From Flavobacteriales bacterium 33_180_T64 (GTDB lineage: Bacteria > Bacteroidota > Bacteroidia > Flavobacteriales > Flavobacteriaceae), in assembly GCA_002162685.1 (NCBI GenBank), contig MAAQ01000008.1, forward strand, positions 1-64,000: a DNA stretch of 64,000 nucleotides, in the 5' to 3' direction. This document shows positions 46,227-55,273 of this stretch, piece by piece. How positions within the stretch are numbered: position 1 is the stretch's first letter; the number at the start of each line of letters is the position of its first letter. The notes below the pieces were generated by a model, which saw only the letters and a list, made by a program, of their open reading frames with translations, was not told the DNA's origin and did not search any database. Both the position numbers and the translations under genes were made by a program.

Positions 46227-47558
46227 CTACAATAATCCACGAGCTTTAATCTCCAGATATTTATTTATGGTATCTATTGTTAAATCTTGAGGCGAGGTTA
46301 ATATGGATTGGATGCCATATTTTTGAAGTTCATTAACAATTAGTCGTTTTTCAAAAGCAAACTTCTCTGCAATAACTTTATCATAAGCTTGTTGAACGGT
46401 TTCTGCTTTTTTAGTAATAATCGTGTTGAGTTCCGTATTTTTAAAGAAAATGACAACTAATAAATGGTTTTTAGCAATGCCTTTTAAATACGGTAATTGT
46501 CTGTGTAAACTCTCAAGTGTTTCAAAATTGGTATACAAAAGCATTAAACTTCTATGTGTTATGTTTCGTTTACAATCTGCGTAAAGTCTGCTATAATCAC
46601 TTTCATAAAAATCGGTACTAATATTATATAGATTTTCTAAAATAAGATTCATTTGAGAGGTCCGTTTCTGAGCTACAACGATATTTTCTACTTTTTTAGA
46701 GAAAGCTAAAATTCCGGCTTTATCTTGCTTTTTTAATGCGACATTAGAAATAACTAAAGCTGCATTAATAGCGTAATCTAAAAGTGTTAAACTATCAAAA
46801 GGCATTTTCATCATCCGTCCTTTATCAATGATAGAATATACAGGTTGAGATTTTTCATCCTGAAATTGATTCACCATTAATTGATTCCGTTTTGCAGTCG
46901 CTTTCCAGTTAATGGTTCGTAAATCATCACCTAACACATAGTCTTTGATTTGTTCAAACTCCATGGTATGACCAATTTTTCTAATTTTTTTAATGCCGTA
47001 TTGATGTAAATTATTACTAATAGCCATCAAGTCATATTTACGTAATTGCATAAAACTAGGGTAGGTTGGTACCATAGCATTATCATCTGATGTAAATCGA
47101 CGCGCAATTAATCCAAAAACCGAAGTGACATAAATATTTAATTTTCCAAAGTGATATTCACCTCGTTCAACAGGTCGTAATTTGTATTGAATTTCTGAAG
47201 TGCTAGAAGCTTGCAATTTTCTTTGAATACTAAAATTACGGACTTGAAACTGCTCAGGAATTTCATCAATAATATTGACATTAACATTGAATGTATAGTA
47301 GTTGTTGATGACAAGATTTACAGGATTTTCATCACCATTAGAAAACTTCTCAGGGACTATTCTAGTGCCTTTTACACCATTTTTAGCAGCAAATAAAATA
47401 ATGGTATCTAAGACCGTTAGGGTTATTAGAAGTAAGAGTATTAGTTTGACAACAGCAAAACCTCTAGGAAAGATAAAACTCAATACGAACAATACCATTA
47501 TGGATATGCATGCATAGAAAAATCTGTTTTGTAAATAAAAAGGTTTAATGCGTTTCAA
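46227..47558 (-). CDS. DUF58 family protein
   Basis: 443 residues with two membrane spans at the N-terminus (about 12-55), a beta domain, and the DUF58 core GDDLRTINWKATAKRNQLMVNQFQDEKSQPVYSIIDKGRMM, which leads into a von Willebrand A-like region. DUF58 proteins are regularly encoded with MoxR ATPases and are thought to be their partners or substrates. That is the case here, with one small gene between them. Confidence 0.93.
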   Translation of the reverse strand: MKRIKPFYLQNRFFYACISIMVLFVLSFIFPRGFAVVKLILLLLITLTVLDTIILFAAKNGVKGTRIVPEKFSNGDENPVNLVINNYYTFNVNVNIIDEIPEQFQVRNFSIQRKLQASSTSEIQYKLRPVERGEYHFGKLNIYVTSVFGLIARRFTSDDNAMVPTYPSFMQLRKYDLMAISNNLHQYGIKKIRKIGHTMEFEQIKDYVLGDDLRTINWKATAKRNQLMVNQFQDEKSQPVYSIIDKGRMMKMPFDSLTLLDYAINAALVISNVALKKQDKAGILAFSKKVENIVVAQKRTSQMNLILENLYNISTDFYESDYSRLYADCKRNITHRSLMLLYTNFETLESLHRQLPYLKGIAKNHLLVVIFFKNTELNTIITKKAETVQQAYDKVIAEKFAFEKRLIVNELQKYGIQSILTSPQDLTIDTINKYLEIKARGLL

Positions 47559-47573
47559 ATTGATGCTGTGTTG

Positions 47574-48104
47574 TTAAAATGTATTACTGGTTTTTCTGAT
47601 TTTTAAATTGGTATCGTATGATTTATTTCCCAAACTATCTTTTAAATGTGTAATATCGATATCATAATCAAAGCCATACATTTGAGATAGCGTATCTAAG
47701 ATTGTTTTCTTTTTCTTAGCAATCTTTAAGTTTGTGTTATAGAGGTTTAAAGGTCCAAAAGCTATTGCCAAAGGGCCAAATCCTAATCCCATTATTATTA
47801 AGGGGACGGTAGATATAACACCTTTTTCAAATATATATTTTCCAACAAGAAAACCTCCTAAAAATAAAGCTAAAGCTATAATTGAATACAGAACTAAATG
47901 TCCAAAGGTATCTGTTTTAGTTTTGAGCACTGCTTCATGTTCTATATTTACGTTTTCAATTTCTGATTTATATTCAGTGTCTAATTGTATGACACCACAT
48001 TTGTTTTGAAAGTCAGGTTTTTTACTAGTCAAACCGCAAAGAGTACCTGTCTTAAAATCGATAATTTTATGATCACAAAGTTTACAATGTTGCGTTAATT
48101 CCAT
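47574..48104 (-). CDS. Small membrane protein with Cys-rich N-terminus
   Basis: 176 residues, no recognised family. N-terminal segment HCKLCDHKIIDFKTGTLCGLTSKKPDFQNKCGVI has four Cys in a zinc-ribbon-like arrangement, followed by two membrane spans (about 70-92 and 97-120) and a basic cytoplasmic tail. It lies between the moxR-like gene (5 bp) and the DUF58 gene (15 bp), so it belongs to this operon. A role in the MoxR/DUF58 complex is inferred from position only. Confidence 0.8.
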   Translation of the reverse strand: MELTQHCKLCDHKIIDFKTGTLCGLTSKKPDFQNKCGVIQLDTEYKSEIENVNIEHEAVLKTKTDTFGHLVLYSIIALALFLGGFLVGKYIFEKGVISTVPLIIMGLGFGPLAIAFGPLNLYNTNLKIAKKKKTILDTLSQMYGFDYDIDITHLKDSLGNKSYDTNLKIRKTSNTF

Positions 48105-48109
48105 ATAAA

Positions 48110-49213
48110 TTATCTAGGTATTTCTACGGCTTCAATAATTTGTTTAATAATTTGTTTTGTTGTTACACCTTCCATTTCTCGTTCTGGTGTTACGATGACA
48201 CGATGCTGTAACACTGGTATTGCTGCACGTTTAATATCTTCAGGAGTTACAAAATCTCTTCCGCTCATAGCGGCAAATGCTTTACTTGCTTTTAAGATGG
48301 CAATCGAAGCTCTTGGCGAAGCTCCTAAATATAAAAAAGGATTACTTCGCGTACTTACAATTATATCTGCAATGTATTTGATAAGGTGAGATTCAATAAT
48401 AATTTGCTCTATCAAACCTTGAAACTTATTTATTTGTGCTTTACTCAAATGTGCTTTTATCTGCTCCATTTTAGTTGCTCCTTGTAAATTTTGCTCTCTA
48501 TTCAGGATTTCTATTTCTTCACTCAAATTAGGATAGTCAATATCAATTTTGAACAAGAAACGATCTAATTGAGCTTCTGGTAAACGATAGGTTCCTTCTT
48601 GTTCTATAGGGTTTTGTGTCGCTAAAACAATAAATGGTAATTCCATTTTGAATTTATTCCCGTCGATAGTGATTTGTCGTTCTTCCATAACTTCAAATAA
48701 AGCTGCTTGGGTTTTCGCTGGAGCTCTATTAATTTCATCTATAAGAATCATATTAGAAAAAATAGGACCTTGTTTAAATTCAAATTCTGAGTTTTTCATA
48801 TTGAAAATCGATGTTCCTAAAATATCACTAGGCATTAAATCTGGGGTAAATTGAATTCTACTAAATCCAATATCTAGGGACTTCGCTAATAGTTTTGCTG
48901 AAATTGTTTTTGCTACTCCTGGAACACCTTCAATAAGAGAATGACCATTTGCTAAAACAGAAGCAATGAGCATATCTATCATTCCTTTTTGACCAACGAT
49001 GACTTTGCCTATTTCATTTTTTATGAGTGCAATGCCTTCTTGAAGTTCAGTTAAATCAATACGATTTTTAAAGCTGATGTCACTGTCGTTAGCATCAAGA
49101 TTTTTAGCATTTTCAGTAGCTTGTAAAGCATTAGGATCTCCTAATAATGACTCATCAAATTGCTCGATTTTTGATGTTAAATCTTCGTTTTTGTTGTCGT
49201 CTAAATGTTCCAT
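48110..49213 (-). CDS. MoxR-type AAA ATPase
   Basis: 367 residues. Walker A-like GVPGVAKT (SLIEGVPGVAKTISAKLLAKSL), Walker B ILIDEINRAPAKTQAALFEVMEE, sensor 1 LATQNPIEQEGTYRLPEAQLDRFLF and arginine-rich ASPRASIAILKASKAFA are all characteristic of MoxR. A charged N-terminal extension of about 50 residues (EDLTSKIEQFDESLLGDP) precedes the core. MoxR ATPases act as chaperones for membrane or von Willebrand A partners; the neighbours DUF58, DUF4129 and DUF4350 are the usual company. Confidence 0.95.
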   Translation of the reverse strand: MEHLDDNKNEDLTSKIEQFDESLLGDPNALQATENAKNLDANDSDISFKNRIDLTELQEGIALIKNEIGKVIVGQKGMIDMLIASVLANGHSLIEGVPGVAKTISAKLLAKSLDIGFSRIQFTPDLMPSDILGTSIFNMKNSEFEFKQGPIFSNMILIDEINRAPAKTQAALFEVMEERQITIDGNKFKMELPFIVLATQNPIEQEGTYRLPEAQLDRFLFKIDIDYPNLSEEIEILNREQNLQGATKMEQIKAHLSKAQINKFQGLIEQIIIESHLIKYIADIIVSTRSNPFLYLGASPRASIAILKASKAFAAMSGRDFVTPEDIKRAAIPVLQHRVIVTPEREMEGVTTKQIIKQIIEAVEIPR

Positions 49214-49216
49214 AAT

Positions 49217-50413
49217 TTATGTGGTATAAAAATCTTCAATAGCTTTATTTAATCGCAATAAATCACCTTCGTTACACGTTGTTTTTGCTTTTAAATATAC
49301 AATTTGATTAATTAATTTTTTAACATCACCTGCATCTTTTCCAGATTTTAAAGTTAAATTCTTTGCAAATTTATCATCTAGTAATTGTGTGTCTAGATAA
49401 TAGACGCGACGTATATATTCTAAGAAGTAAGTGATTTTTTTCTCTATTAAATTATCATGGTCTTTTGTTTCATAATACAAATTACCAATCGTTTTTGTGA
49501 AATCTACAGTTGTATTTCTAAGCGGTTCAATAACATTAACAATACGCTGTTTACGCTTCGCATTAAAAATCATAAAACATATGGTAGTAATAAGAGCAAA
49601 AAACCAAGCCCAACGTAAAGCTGGTTGACTTAGTATAAAACGAAGTGGAGATTGACCAAGCGTTTTTCCTATTTTATTTCTAGAATCAAAATAGATGGTA
49701 TCATCACCTAAATATGACATCACGCTAGAGGCGTATTTTTTATTAGATTTTTTAAGTAAGTTATAATTAGTAAATACTGTAGGTTGTAAATGAATATAGA
49801 AATTGCCATCTCCCCAGCCTGCTTTTATAAAGTTGGTATACGTTGAATCTGCAAATTTTTGGTGTCCTAATACTGTCGTGTATAAGGTGTCAATAGTTGA
49901 AAAATAAATATTACTCAATCCTTTTTCTATAGTGATAGAATCGTTTTTAAAAGCAGGATTAGTAAATGAAAGTTCAGCTTTACCTTTAAAATTATAATCG
50001 TTTTGCGTATCAAATCCTAGTGAATCTAATAATCTGTCTGGGAAATAATTACTAGATATAAAAATGTCATTTCCATGAGATGCGAAATCTAATAATTCTT
50101 GGGCAGATGTATTATCTATATTTGGATAATCATCAATTATGATATACGTGCCTGTAGTAAGATATGTGCTATCTTCCCAGCTATAATAATCATCAAAGTA
50201 CTCGTAAGGAGTTATGTTTATGTTTTCAACTTGACTTTCAGGAAACAATACGTCTAGTTCTTCGTAAAATATAAATGTGCCATATGGAATTTTGTGGGTT
50301 TCATTATAGGTTTTTTGCCAATTTACAGGAAGCGGTGTCGAGAAATCGATAGCAATTATGCCTATAATAAGCAGTGCTAAAATCCCAATGTATATTTTTA
50401 GTGGTTTACTCAT
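49217..50413 (-). CDS. DUF4350 domain membrane protein
   Basis: 398 residues. Membrane span near the N-terminus (IYIGILALLIIGIIAIDFS), DUF4350 region (YGTFIFYEELDVLFPESQVENINITPYEY ... YIIIDDYPNIDNTSAQELLDFASHGNDIFISSNYFP) and a second span near residue 270 (WAWFFALITTICFMIFNA) with a cytoplasmic helical tail. The start overlaps the DUF4129 stop by 4 bp, and the moxR-like gene follows after 3 bp. Known operon partner of MoxR systems; activity unknown. Confidence 0.9.
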   Translation of the reverse strand: MSKPLKIYIGILALLIIGIIAIDFSTPLPVNWQKTYNETHKIPYGTFIFYEELDVLFPESQVENINITPYEYFDDYYSWEDSTYLTTGTYIIIDDYPNIDNTSAQELLDFASHGNDIFISSNYFPDRLLDSLGFDTQNDYNFKGKAELSFTNPAFKNDSITIEKGLSNIYFSTIDTLYTTVLGHQKFADSTYTNFIKAGWGDGNFYIHLQPTVFTNYNLLKKSNKKYASSVMSYLGDDTIYFDSRNKIGKTLGQSPLRFILSQPALRWAWFFALITTICFMIFNAKRKQRIVNVIEPLRNTTVDFTKTIGNLYYETKDHDNLIEKKITYFLEYIRRVYYLDTQLLDDKFAKNLTLKSGKDAGDVKKLINQIVYLKAKTTCNEGDLLRLNKAIEDFYTT

Positions 50414-51165
50414 TTTTTAAGAGAATTTAAAAATTGAGTAAAAGCGTCTTTGGCTTTGTTGTATTTACTTGTGTCAATATCAAATTCGCCATACCAAATA
50501 TAATTGTAGAGATAAGAGGTGTATGAATATTCTTTTTTAGTGTTTTCATCTGCAATTTCAATGTAGTAATCACTATTGGTTTTTTCTACATCATAGTCAA
50601 TGATTTCGGCTTCTGAGAGTGTTTTTAATAACCACAAATAATAATATCTAATGGCTAGTCTATGATTGTCTTCACTTTCAGCATTTTTGATAAGCGATTT
50701 AAAATCGGCATCGTGAATATTATTTTCAATATCTGTTACAGGAATAATGCTCTTATCTGACGATTTACCAAACACCCAATTTCCTTCTTTATTAATAATA
50801 GCTTTAACAATAAAAAAGACGACAAGCAGAAATATAATAACATAGAATATTTTTAGTATAATATCTGTAATATCGGCAGCTTTCGCATCAGAATTAATAT
50901 CAAATAAGTTTTTAAAAAAGTCTGAAAGCCATTGCTTAAAGCGAGACCACCATCCTGAATTTTTTACAGTCCGTTCATAGATAAACTCATTACCATCATA
51001 TTTGTCTTTTAGACTTTCAAAGTTGCGCTTATCAATAGGTTCTGTATCTATATAAACCGAATCTTGTAGTGTCTGAACAGGAATGCTAACGTTTGTGCTT
51101 AATGCATTAGCGTGTATTATTCCGAAGAAAAAAAGGATAATATGTATGTGTAAATATCTACTCAC
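50410..51165 (-). CDS. DUF4129 domain protein
   Basis: 251 residues: signal peptide or first span (HIILFFFGIIHANALS), exported stretch, one central span (ITDIILKIFYVIIFLLVVFFIVKAI) and a cytoplasmic DUF4129 tail (ESEDNHRLAIRYYYLWLLKTLSEAEIIDYDVEKTNSDYYIEI). Some DUF4129 proteins carry a transglutaminase domain; here there is none. It overlaps both neighbours (8 bp upstream, 4 bp downstream), so translation is coupled. Confidence 0.9.
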   Translation of the reverse strand: MSRYLHIHIILFFFGIIHANALSTNVSIPVQTLQDSVYIDTEPIDKRNFESLKDKYDGNEFIYERTVKNSGWWSRFKQWLSDFFKNLFDINSDAKAADITDIILKIFYVIIFLLVVFFIVKAIINKEGNWVFGKSSDKSIIPVTDIENNIHDADFKSLIKNAESEDNHRLAIRYYYLWLLKTLSEAEIIDYDVEKTNSDYYIEIADENTKKEYSYTSYLYNYIWYGEFDIDTSKYNKAKDAFTQFLNSLKK

Positions 51166-52099
51166 CTGATCCTATTAAGTCAATATCACTTTTGGTATTT
51201 ATATTTTCATTGTCTTCTTTAAGACTATAAAACACAATACCTTGATTAAGTTGTAGAATAAGATTTAAAATACTGCTCAAAAGAAATGTCAATAGAAAGA
51301 TAATCAACATCATTATTGTCATGGATTTTCCAAGTTCTTGAGGATCTGGAGTAATACCAGGTTCTATATCTGTAAAAATATTAATCATTTCTAATACATA
51401 AACGATAATTGTTATTGTGTTTTGCGCTAAGTAACTCATTAAATAAAAAAGCCCAACACAAGCGACAGCTGCCCAAAATTTGGAACTCATGAGTTTCCAT
51501 GAATAACCAAAACTCTCCCAAATACCTTTTTTATTTTCCAGGTATTCCATTAAAGTTCCTTGATAATAGAGACTTACACCTCCTATTAATAAAGGCAAAG
51601 CTAGTATGCCTATAATTGTAATTGTTAATATAAATGCTAATAAGCCAACAAAAAGTATAATAGGAATACCAATTAGTAGTCCGCAAACTAAAAAGATTAA
51701 AATCTTGCCAACGTTAGCTTTATAAATAGTAATGATATCTGTTGTAGTAAAATGTTTTCCGTTATGTTTAATATATAATTTTAAATAAATAGGAATAAAT
51801 GCATAGGAAATCGTTGCTGAGATTAAAGCAACAATTAAGAATATAAAAAATAAAGAAATAAATAGGACTGCATTTTCATTTAAATAATCTTCAACAACAC
51901 TCGTAGAGTTTATTCCAAAACTACTAAATACGATATCGGTATAAAATTTACTAAAGAAGTAAGTCATAACCATTAAAATCAATAGGAAAATACCATTAAT
52001 GATAAAGAAATGTTTAAATAGATGTTTCCCATTTTGCTTTAAAAATGCAAATGTATCTTGAAAATATTCACCAAACCCTCTTGATTTATATAGCTGCAT
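51158..52099 (-). CDS. Polytopic membrane protein of the MoxR cluster
   Basis: 313 residues with about six membrane spans (strong ones at about 30-48, 73-105, 136-175, 205-225 and 250-275). The N-terminus YKSRGFGEYFQDTFAFLKQNGKHLFKHFFIINGIFLLILMV is the conserved start of this family in Bacteroidota MoxR operons. I know no functional name. It overlaps the SpoIIM-like gene by 14 bp and the DUF4129 gene by 8 bp. Confidence 0.85.
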   Translation of the reverse strand: MQLYKSRGFGEYFQDTFAFLKQNGKHLFKHFFIINGIFLLILMVMTYFFSKFYTDIVFSSFGINSTSVVEDYLNENAVLFISLFFIFLIVALISATISYAFIPIYLKLYIKHNGKHFTTTDIITIYKANVGKILIFLVCGLLIGIPIILFVGLLAFILTITIIGILALPLLIGGVSLYYQGTLMEYLENKKGIWESFGYSWKLMSSKFWAAVACVGLFYLMSYLAQNTITIIVYVLEMINIFTDIEPGITPDPQELGKSMTIMMLIIFLLTFLLSSILNLILQLNQGIVFYSLKEDNENINTKSDIDLIGSGE

Positions 52100-53069
52100 A
52101 GATTTTTTTCATTTTAGAGTTCAATATAAAAGGATAAACTAAGTAATAAAACGAAATAAGACTTAGTGTAAACAGTATAATTCCAACCGATAACCAATTA
52201 GGCATTGTATTAGAATATCGTGTAACATAACCCTCTAAAAATCCTGCGGCAATTGTAAATGGGAAGGTGCTAATTAATATTTTGACACCATTTTTAAATC
52301 CCATTTTAAATGAAATCATTCTCGAATACGTTTTAGGAAATAAGATACTTGCTCCAAGTATTAAACCAGCAGCACCTTCGATAACAATGGCAAATATTTC
52401 CATAGAACCATGAATCCAAATTCCTCTAACGCTTTCCCAAAGGACACCTTCTTTGTAGAAAAAAAACTGAAATGCACCAACCATAATTCCGTTATGTAAC
52501 ATATAATAAGCAGTACCTAAACCTCCAAAAATGCCAAGAACGAATGAGTTTATACCTACCATAAGGTTATTGAGAGTAATGCCTATAAAACTGCCCCAAT
52601 TGCTACCGCTTTTGTATACAGCAACGGGATCTCCAGCTTCAATATTTTCTAGTGTTTCATTAACATAACCATCACTTAAAATGAGTCTAACGAATGAATC
52701 ATCATATGCAGCAGATAAAGCTCCAATGGCAACAAAACTTAAAAATATAGCAAACGCATAGAGTACATAACGTCTGTGTTCATAAACAATAAGAGGAACT
52801 TCAATCTTCCAGAAATGTATAAAACGGTTGGTGTCTTCACGTTTGGTTTTATAAATTTTTTGAAAAGCTTTGGCTGCTAAGTTGTTTAAATAAAGAATTG
52901 TTTTACTTTTGGGATAGTATGTTTGAGCATAAGAGAGATCATTTACTAACTGAATATAAAGTGATGCAAGTTCATCTGGATTTTTAAGATTTTTTCCAAA
53001 AATGGACTTTTCAAAATTGAGCCATTTTTCTTTATTTTGTTTAATAAAAGCAACTTCTCTCATAGGCAT
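52086..53069 (-). CDS. SpoIIM-like (stage II sporulation protein M) membrane protein
   Basis: 327 residues. Helical cytoplasmic N-terminus (REVAFIKQNKEKWLNFEKSI ... PDELASLYIQLVNDLSYAQTYYPKSK), then membrane spans and the conserved GSFIGITLNNLMVGINSFVLGIFGGLGTAYYMLHNGIMVGAF and IHGSMEIFAIVIEGAAGLILG stretches of the SpoIIM family. No sporulation is implied; in Bacteroidota this gene travels with RDD and MoxR genes. An alternative start lies two codons in (53063). First gene of the minus-strand operon, 17 bp from the divergent RDD gene. Confidence 0.93.
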   Translation of the reverse strand: MPMREVAFIKQNKEKWLNFEKSIFGKNLKNPDELASLYIQLVNDLSYAQTYYPKSKTILYLNNLAAKAFQKIYKTKREDTNRFIHFWKIEVPLIVYEHRRYVLYAFAIFLSFVAIGALSAAYDDSFVRLILSDGYVNETLENIEAGDPVAVYKSGSNWGSFIGITLNNLMVGINSFVLGIFGGLGTAYYMLHNGIMVGAFQFFFYKEGVLWESVRGIWIHGSMEIFAIVIEGAAGLILGASILFPKTYSRMISFKMGFKNGVKILISTFPFTIAAGFLEGYVTRYSNTMPNWLSVGIILFTLSLISFYYLVYPFILNSKMKKIYAAI

Positions 53070-53086
53070 TCAAATTAAAGCAATTA

Positions 53087-53830
53087 ATGGTAGAGTTACA
53101 AATAAATACGACACAAAACGTTAATATAAATTTCATCGCAGCAAGTGTAGGTGAACGCATATTAGCATACATAATCGATTTGATTATAAAAATTGCTTAT
53201 ATCGTTGTGGCATTTCAAATTGTGTTTAATTTATTTGAATGGGACAAAGCTATTGATGATATGGATGGCTGGTCTCAAAGGGCTATTTATATGAGTTTTT
53301 TATTACCAGTAATGTGCTATTCACTTGTGTTTGAATCTCTCCTAGATGGTCAAACTATTGGCAAACGTATCATGAAAATTAAAGTGGTAAAGATTGATGG
53401 CTATCAGGCTGGTATAGCAGAGTATCTTATGCGTTGGTTTTTTAGGATTGTAGACTTAAATATGATGTCTGGTATTGTGGCTCTAATTGCTATTGTGACT
53501 AGTAAAAAAAGTCAGAGATTAGGGGATATGACTGCTGGAACATCTGTGATTACATTAAAAAATAACGTTACTATAAGTCATACCATTTTAGAAGAACTAG
53601 ATGATAGTTATATCCCAAAATATCCAAATGTGATTAAATTATCTGATAACGATGCACGAATTATTAAAGATACTTATGTAAGAGCAAGAGCGTCTAGAGA
53701 TTATGAGACACTTGTTAAGTTACGTAAAAAAATTATTCAAGTTGTAGAGATTAAAGATTACAATGAAAGTGATATGGAGTTTATTGATAAGATTTTAAAA
53801 GACTACAACTACTATACGCAAGGCATGTAA
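53087..53830 (+). CDS. RDD family membrane protein
   Basis: 247 residues. RDD domain with membrane spans in about residues 20-140: VNINFIAASVGERILAYIIDLIIK (the R..AYIIDL signature) and LLDGQTIGKRIMKIKVVKIDGYQAGIAEYLMRWFFRIVDLN, then KKSQRLGDMTAGTSVI. A cytoplasmic helical tail follows. RDD genes are standard neighbours of SpoIIM/MoxR clusters. Divergent from SpoIIM with only 17 bp between start codons, so each promoter must reach into the other gene. Confidence 0.93.
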   Translation: MVELQINTTQNVNINFIAASVGERILAYIIDLIIKIAYIVVAFQIVFNLFEWDKAIDDMDGWSQRAIYMSFLLPVMCYSLVFESLLDGQTIGKRIMKIKVVKIDGYQAGIAEYLMRWFFRIVDLNMMSGIVALIAIVTSKKSQRLGDMTAGTSVITLKNNVTISHTILEELDDSYIPKYPNVIKLSDNDARIIKDTYVRARASRDYETLVKLRKKIIQVVEIKDYNESDMEFIDKILKDYNYYTQGM

Positions 53831-53980
53831 GTAATGACCCTTTTTTTAGATATAGTGTTGATGGAATTTAGCGAATCACTTATCTCGAATTTATTTCGGA
53901 GTCTCCTCAATAGCGTATTAAAAATAAGATTAACACCAATCTGCAAAGTGCTTTTGCTTATAAAATAGAAACACGATTAT

Positions 53981-54592
53981 ATGTTTTTTCAAGTCATTGA
54001 TATTTTAGGAACTATAGCTTTTGCTATTTCAGGCGTTTTAGTAGCATTAGACAAACGCATGGATGCCTTTGGTGTGCTTATCATTGCATTTGTTACTGCG
54101 GTTGGAGGCGGAACATTACGAGATGTTATGGTTGGTGTTGAACCTGTTTCATGGATGACTAACATGACCTATGTTTATGTTATTATTGCTTCAGCTGTAG
54201 GTGCTGTATTACTTCGGAATAAAATTCAATACCTTCGTAAATCCCTATTTTTGTTTGATACTATAGGTATTGGTTTGTATACTGTTGTTGGTATTGAAAC
54301 AGGAATTGTAGCTGGTCTACATCCTATTATTTGTATCGCGTTAGGAACCATGACAGCCTGTTTTGGTGGTGTGCTTAGAGACCTTTTATGTAATGAAATT
54401 CCTGTGATTTTTAGAAAAGAAATTTATGCAACCGCTTGTATTTTAGGTGGATTTACCTATTTTTTACTTCGAGAATTCGTAGCAGACACCAATTTTATAT
54501 TTGTAATTGCTGGATTAGTGGTTATCGTTGTGCGATTACTTGTCGTGAAGTTTAAGATTAGTTTACCTAGTTTATATAAGATTAAAGATTGA
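53981..54592 (+). CDS. Trimeric intracellular cation (TRIC/UPF0126) channel family protein
   Basis: 203 residues with seven predicted membrane spans arranged as two UPF0126 repeats plus one. The repeat signatures are AFAISGVLVALDKRMDAFGVLIIAFVTAVGGGTLRDVMVG and IETGIVAGLHPIICIALGTMTACFGGVLRDLLCNEIP; both have the GG-x-LRD motif of prokaryotic TRIC channels, which conduct monovalent cations. Its TGA directly abuts the stop codon of the convergent peptidyl-prolyl isomerase gene. Confidence 0.93.
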   Translation: MFFQVIDILGTIAFAISGVLVALDKRMDAFGVLIIAFVTAVGGGTLRDVMVGVEPVSWMTNMTYVYVIIASAVGAVLLRNKIQYLRKSLFLFDTIGIGLYTVVGIETGIVAGLHPIICIALGTMTACFGGVLRDLLCNEIPVIFRKEIYATACILGGFTYFLLREFVADTNFIFVIAGLVVIVVRLLVVKFKISLPSLYKIKD

Positions 54593-55267
54593 TTAGTTTA
54601 AAATTTCAACACGCCTTATATACACATTCTGTAATGGCCAATCTCCATCATCAGTAGCTACCTTCGCAATTTTATCAGCAACATCTAATCCGCTAATCAC
54701 TTTTCCGAAGATGGTATAATCACCATCCAACTGATACACATCTCTTAGCGTGATAAAAAACTCATAAGGCGAAGCCAATTTATACGGATTGTCAATATCG
54801 CTACTTGGCATAGATATCACCCCTCTATCATGTTTAAAACCACGTTTGGTATCTGTTGGTAATAAATATTTACCAATAAAGCGTCGTTTACGCATTACCG
54901 CTCTATCATCTGTACTTCCACCTTGAACGATATAGTTTTCAATAACACGATAAAACTGAGTATCATTAAAATAGCCTTTTTTTGCTAAGTAGATAAAGTT
55001 AGAACGATGAAATTTAGTTTCGTTAAATAGCAAAATGTCAATATTCCCATAATCAGTAACAATACGAACTTTATTCTCTTTGTGTTCCTTATCATATTGA
55101 AGAAAGAACTCCATAGCATTATCTTTTGTAAGTAGAAATGATTGGGAAATAGTATCGGTTTTGACTTTAGTAGAATCTACTGTTTGTGTAGTCGTTTTTT
55201 GTTGAGATGGTTTATTTTTACAATTGACAAGAAAAAAGCAACATGTGAAAAGCATAAAAAATCTCAT
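54593..55267 (-). CDS. Cyclophilin-type peptidyl-prolyl isomerase, lipoprotein
   Basis: 224 residues. The signal peptide has lipobox FLVNC (Cys16), so the protein is probably anchored to a membrane on the periplasmic side. The cyclophilin domain (about 55-224) shows VRIVTDYGNIDILLFNE, FIYLAKKGYFNDTQFYRVIENYIVQGGSTDD, FKHDRGVISMPSS, FFITLRD and YTIFGKVISGLDVADKIA. The active-site Arg is in FYRVI. Role: folding of exported proteins by cis-trans isomerisation. The start codon lies 6 bp from that of the divergent NUDIX gene. Confidence 0.94.
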   Translation of the reverse strand: MRFFMLFTCCFFLVNCKNKPSQQKTTTQTVDSTKVKTDTISQSFLLTKDNAMEFFLQYDKEHKENKVRIVTDYGNIDILLFNETKFHRSNFIYLAKKGYFNDTQFYRVIENYIVQGGSTDDRAVMRKRRFIGKYLLPTDTKRGFKHDRGVISMPSSDIDNPYKLASPYEFFITLRDVYQLDGDYTIFGKVISGLDVADKIAKVATDDGDWPLQNVYIRRVEILN

Positions 55268-55273
55268 AAGTGA

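Noticed and set aside
53884-53901. Imperfect palindrome CTCGAA...TTCGGAG between the RDD and TRIC genes
   Set aside because: Resembles a decayed flavobacterial intergenic repeat, but the stem has a bulge and no second copy was seen in the window; too weak to call.
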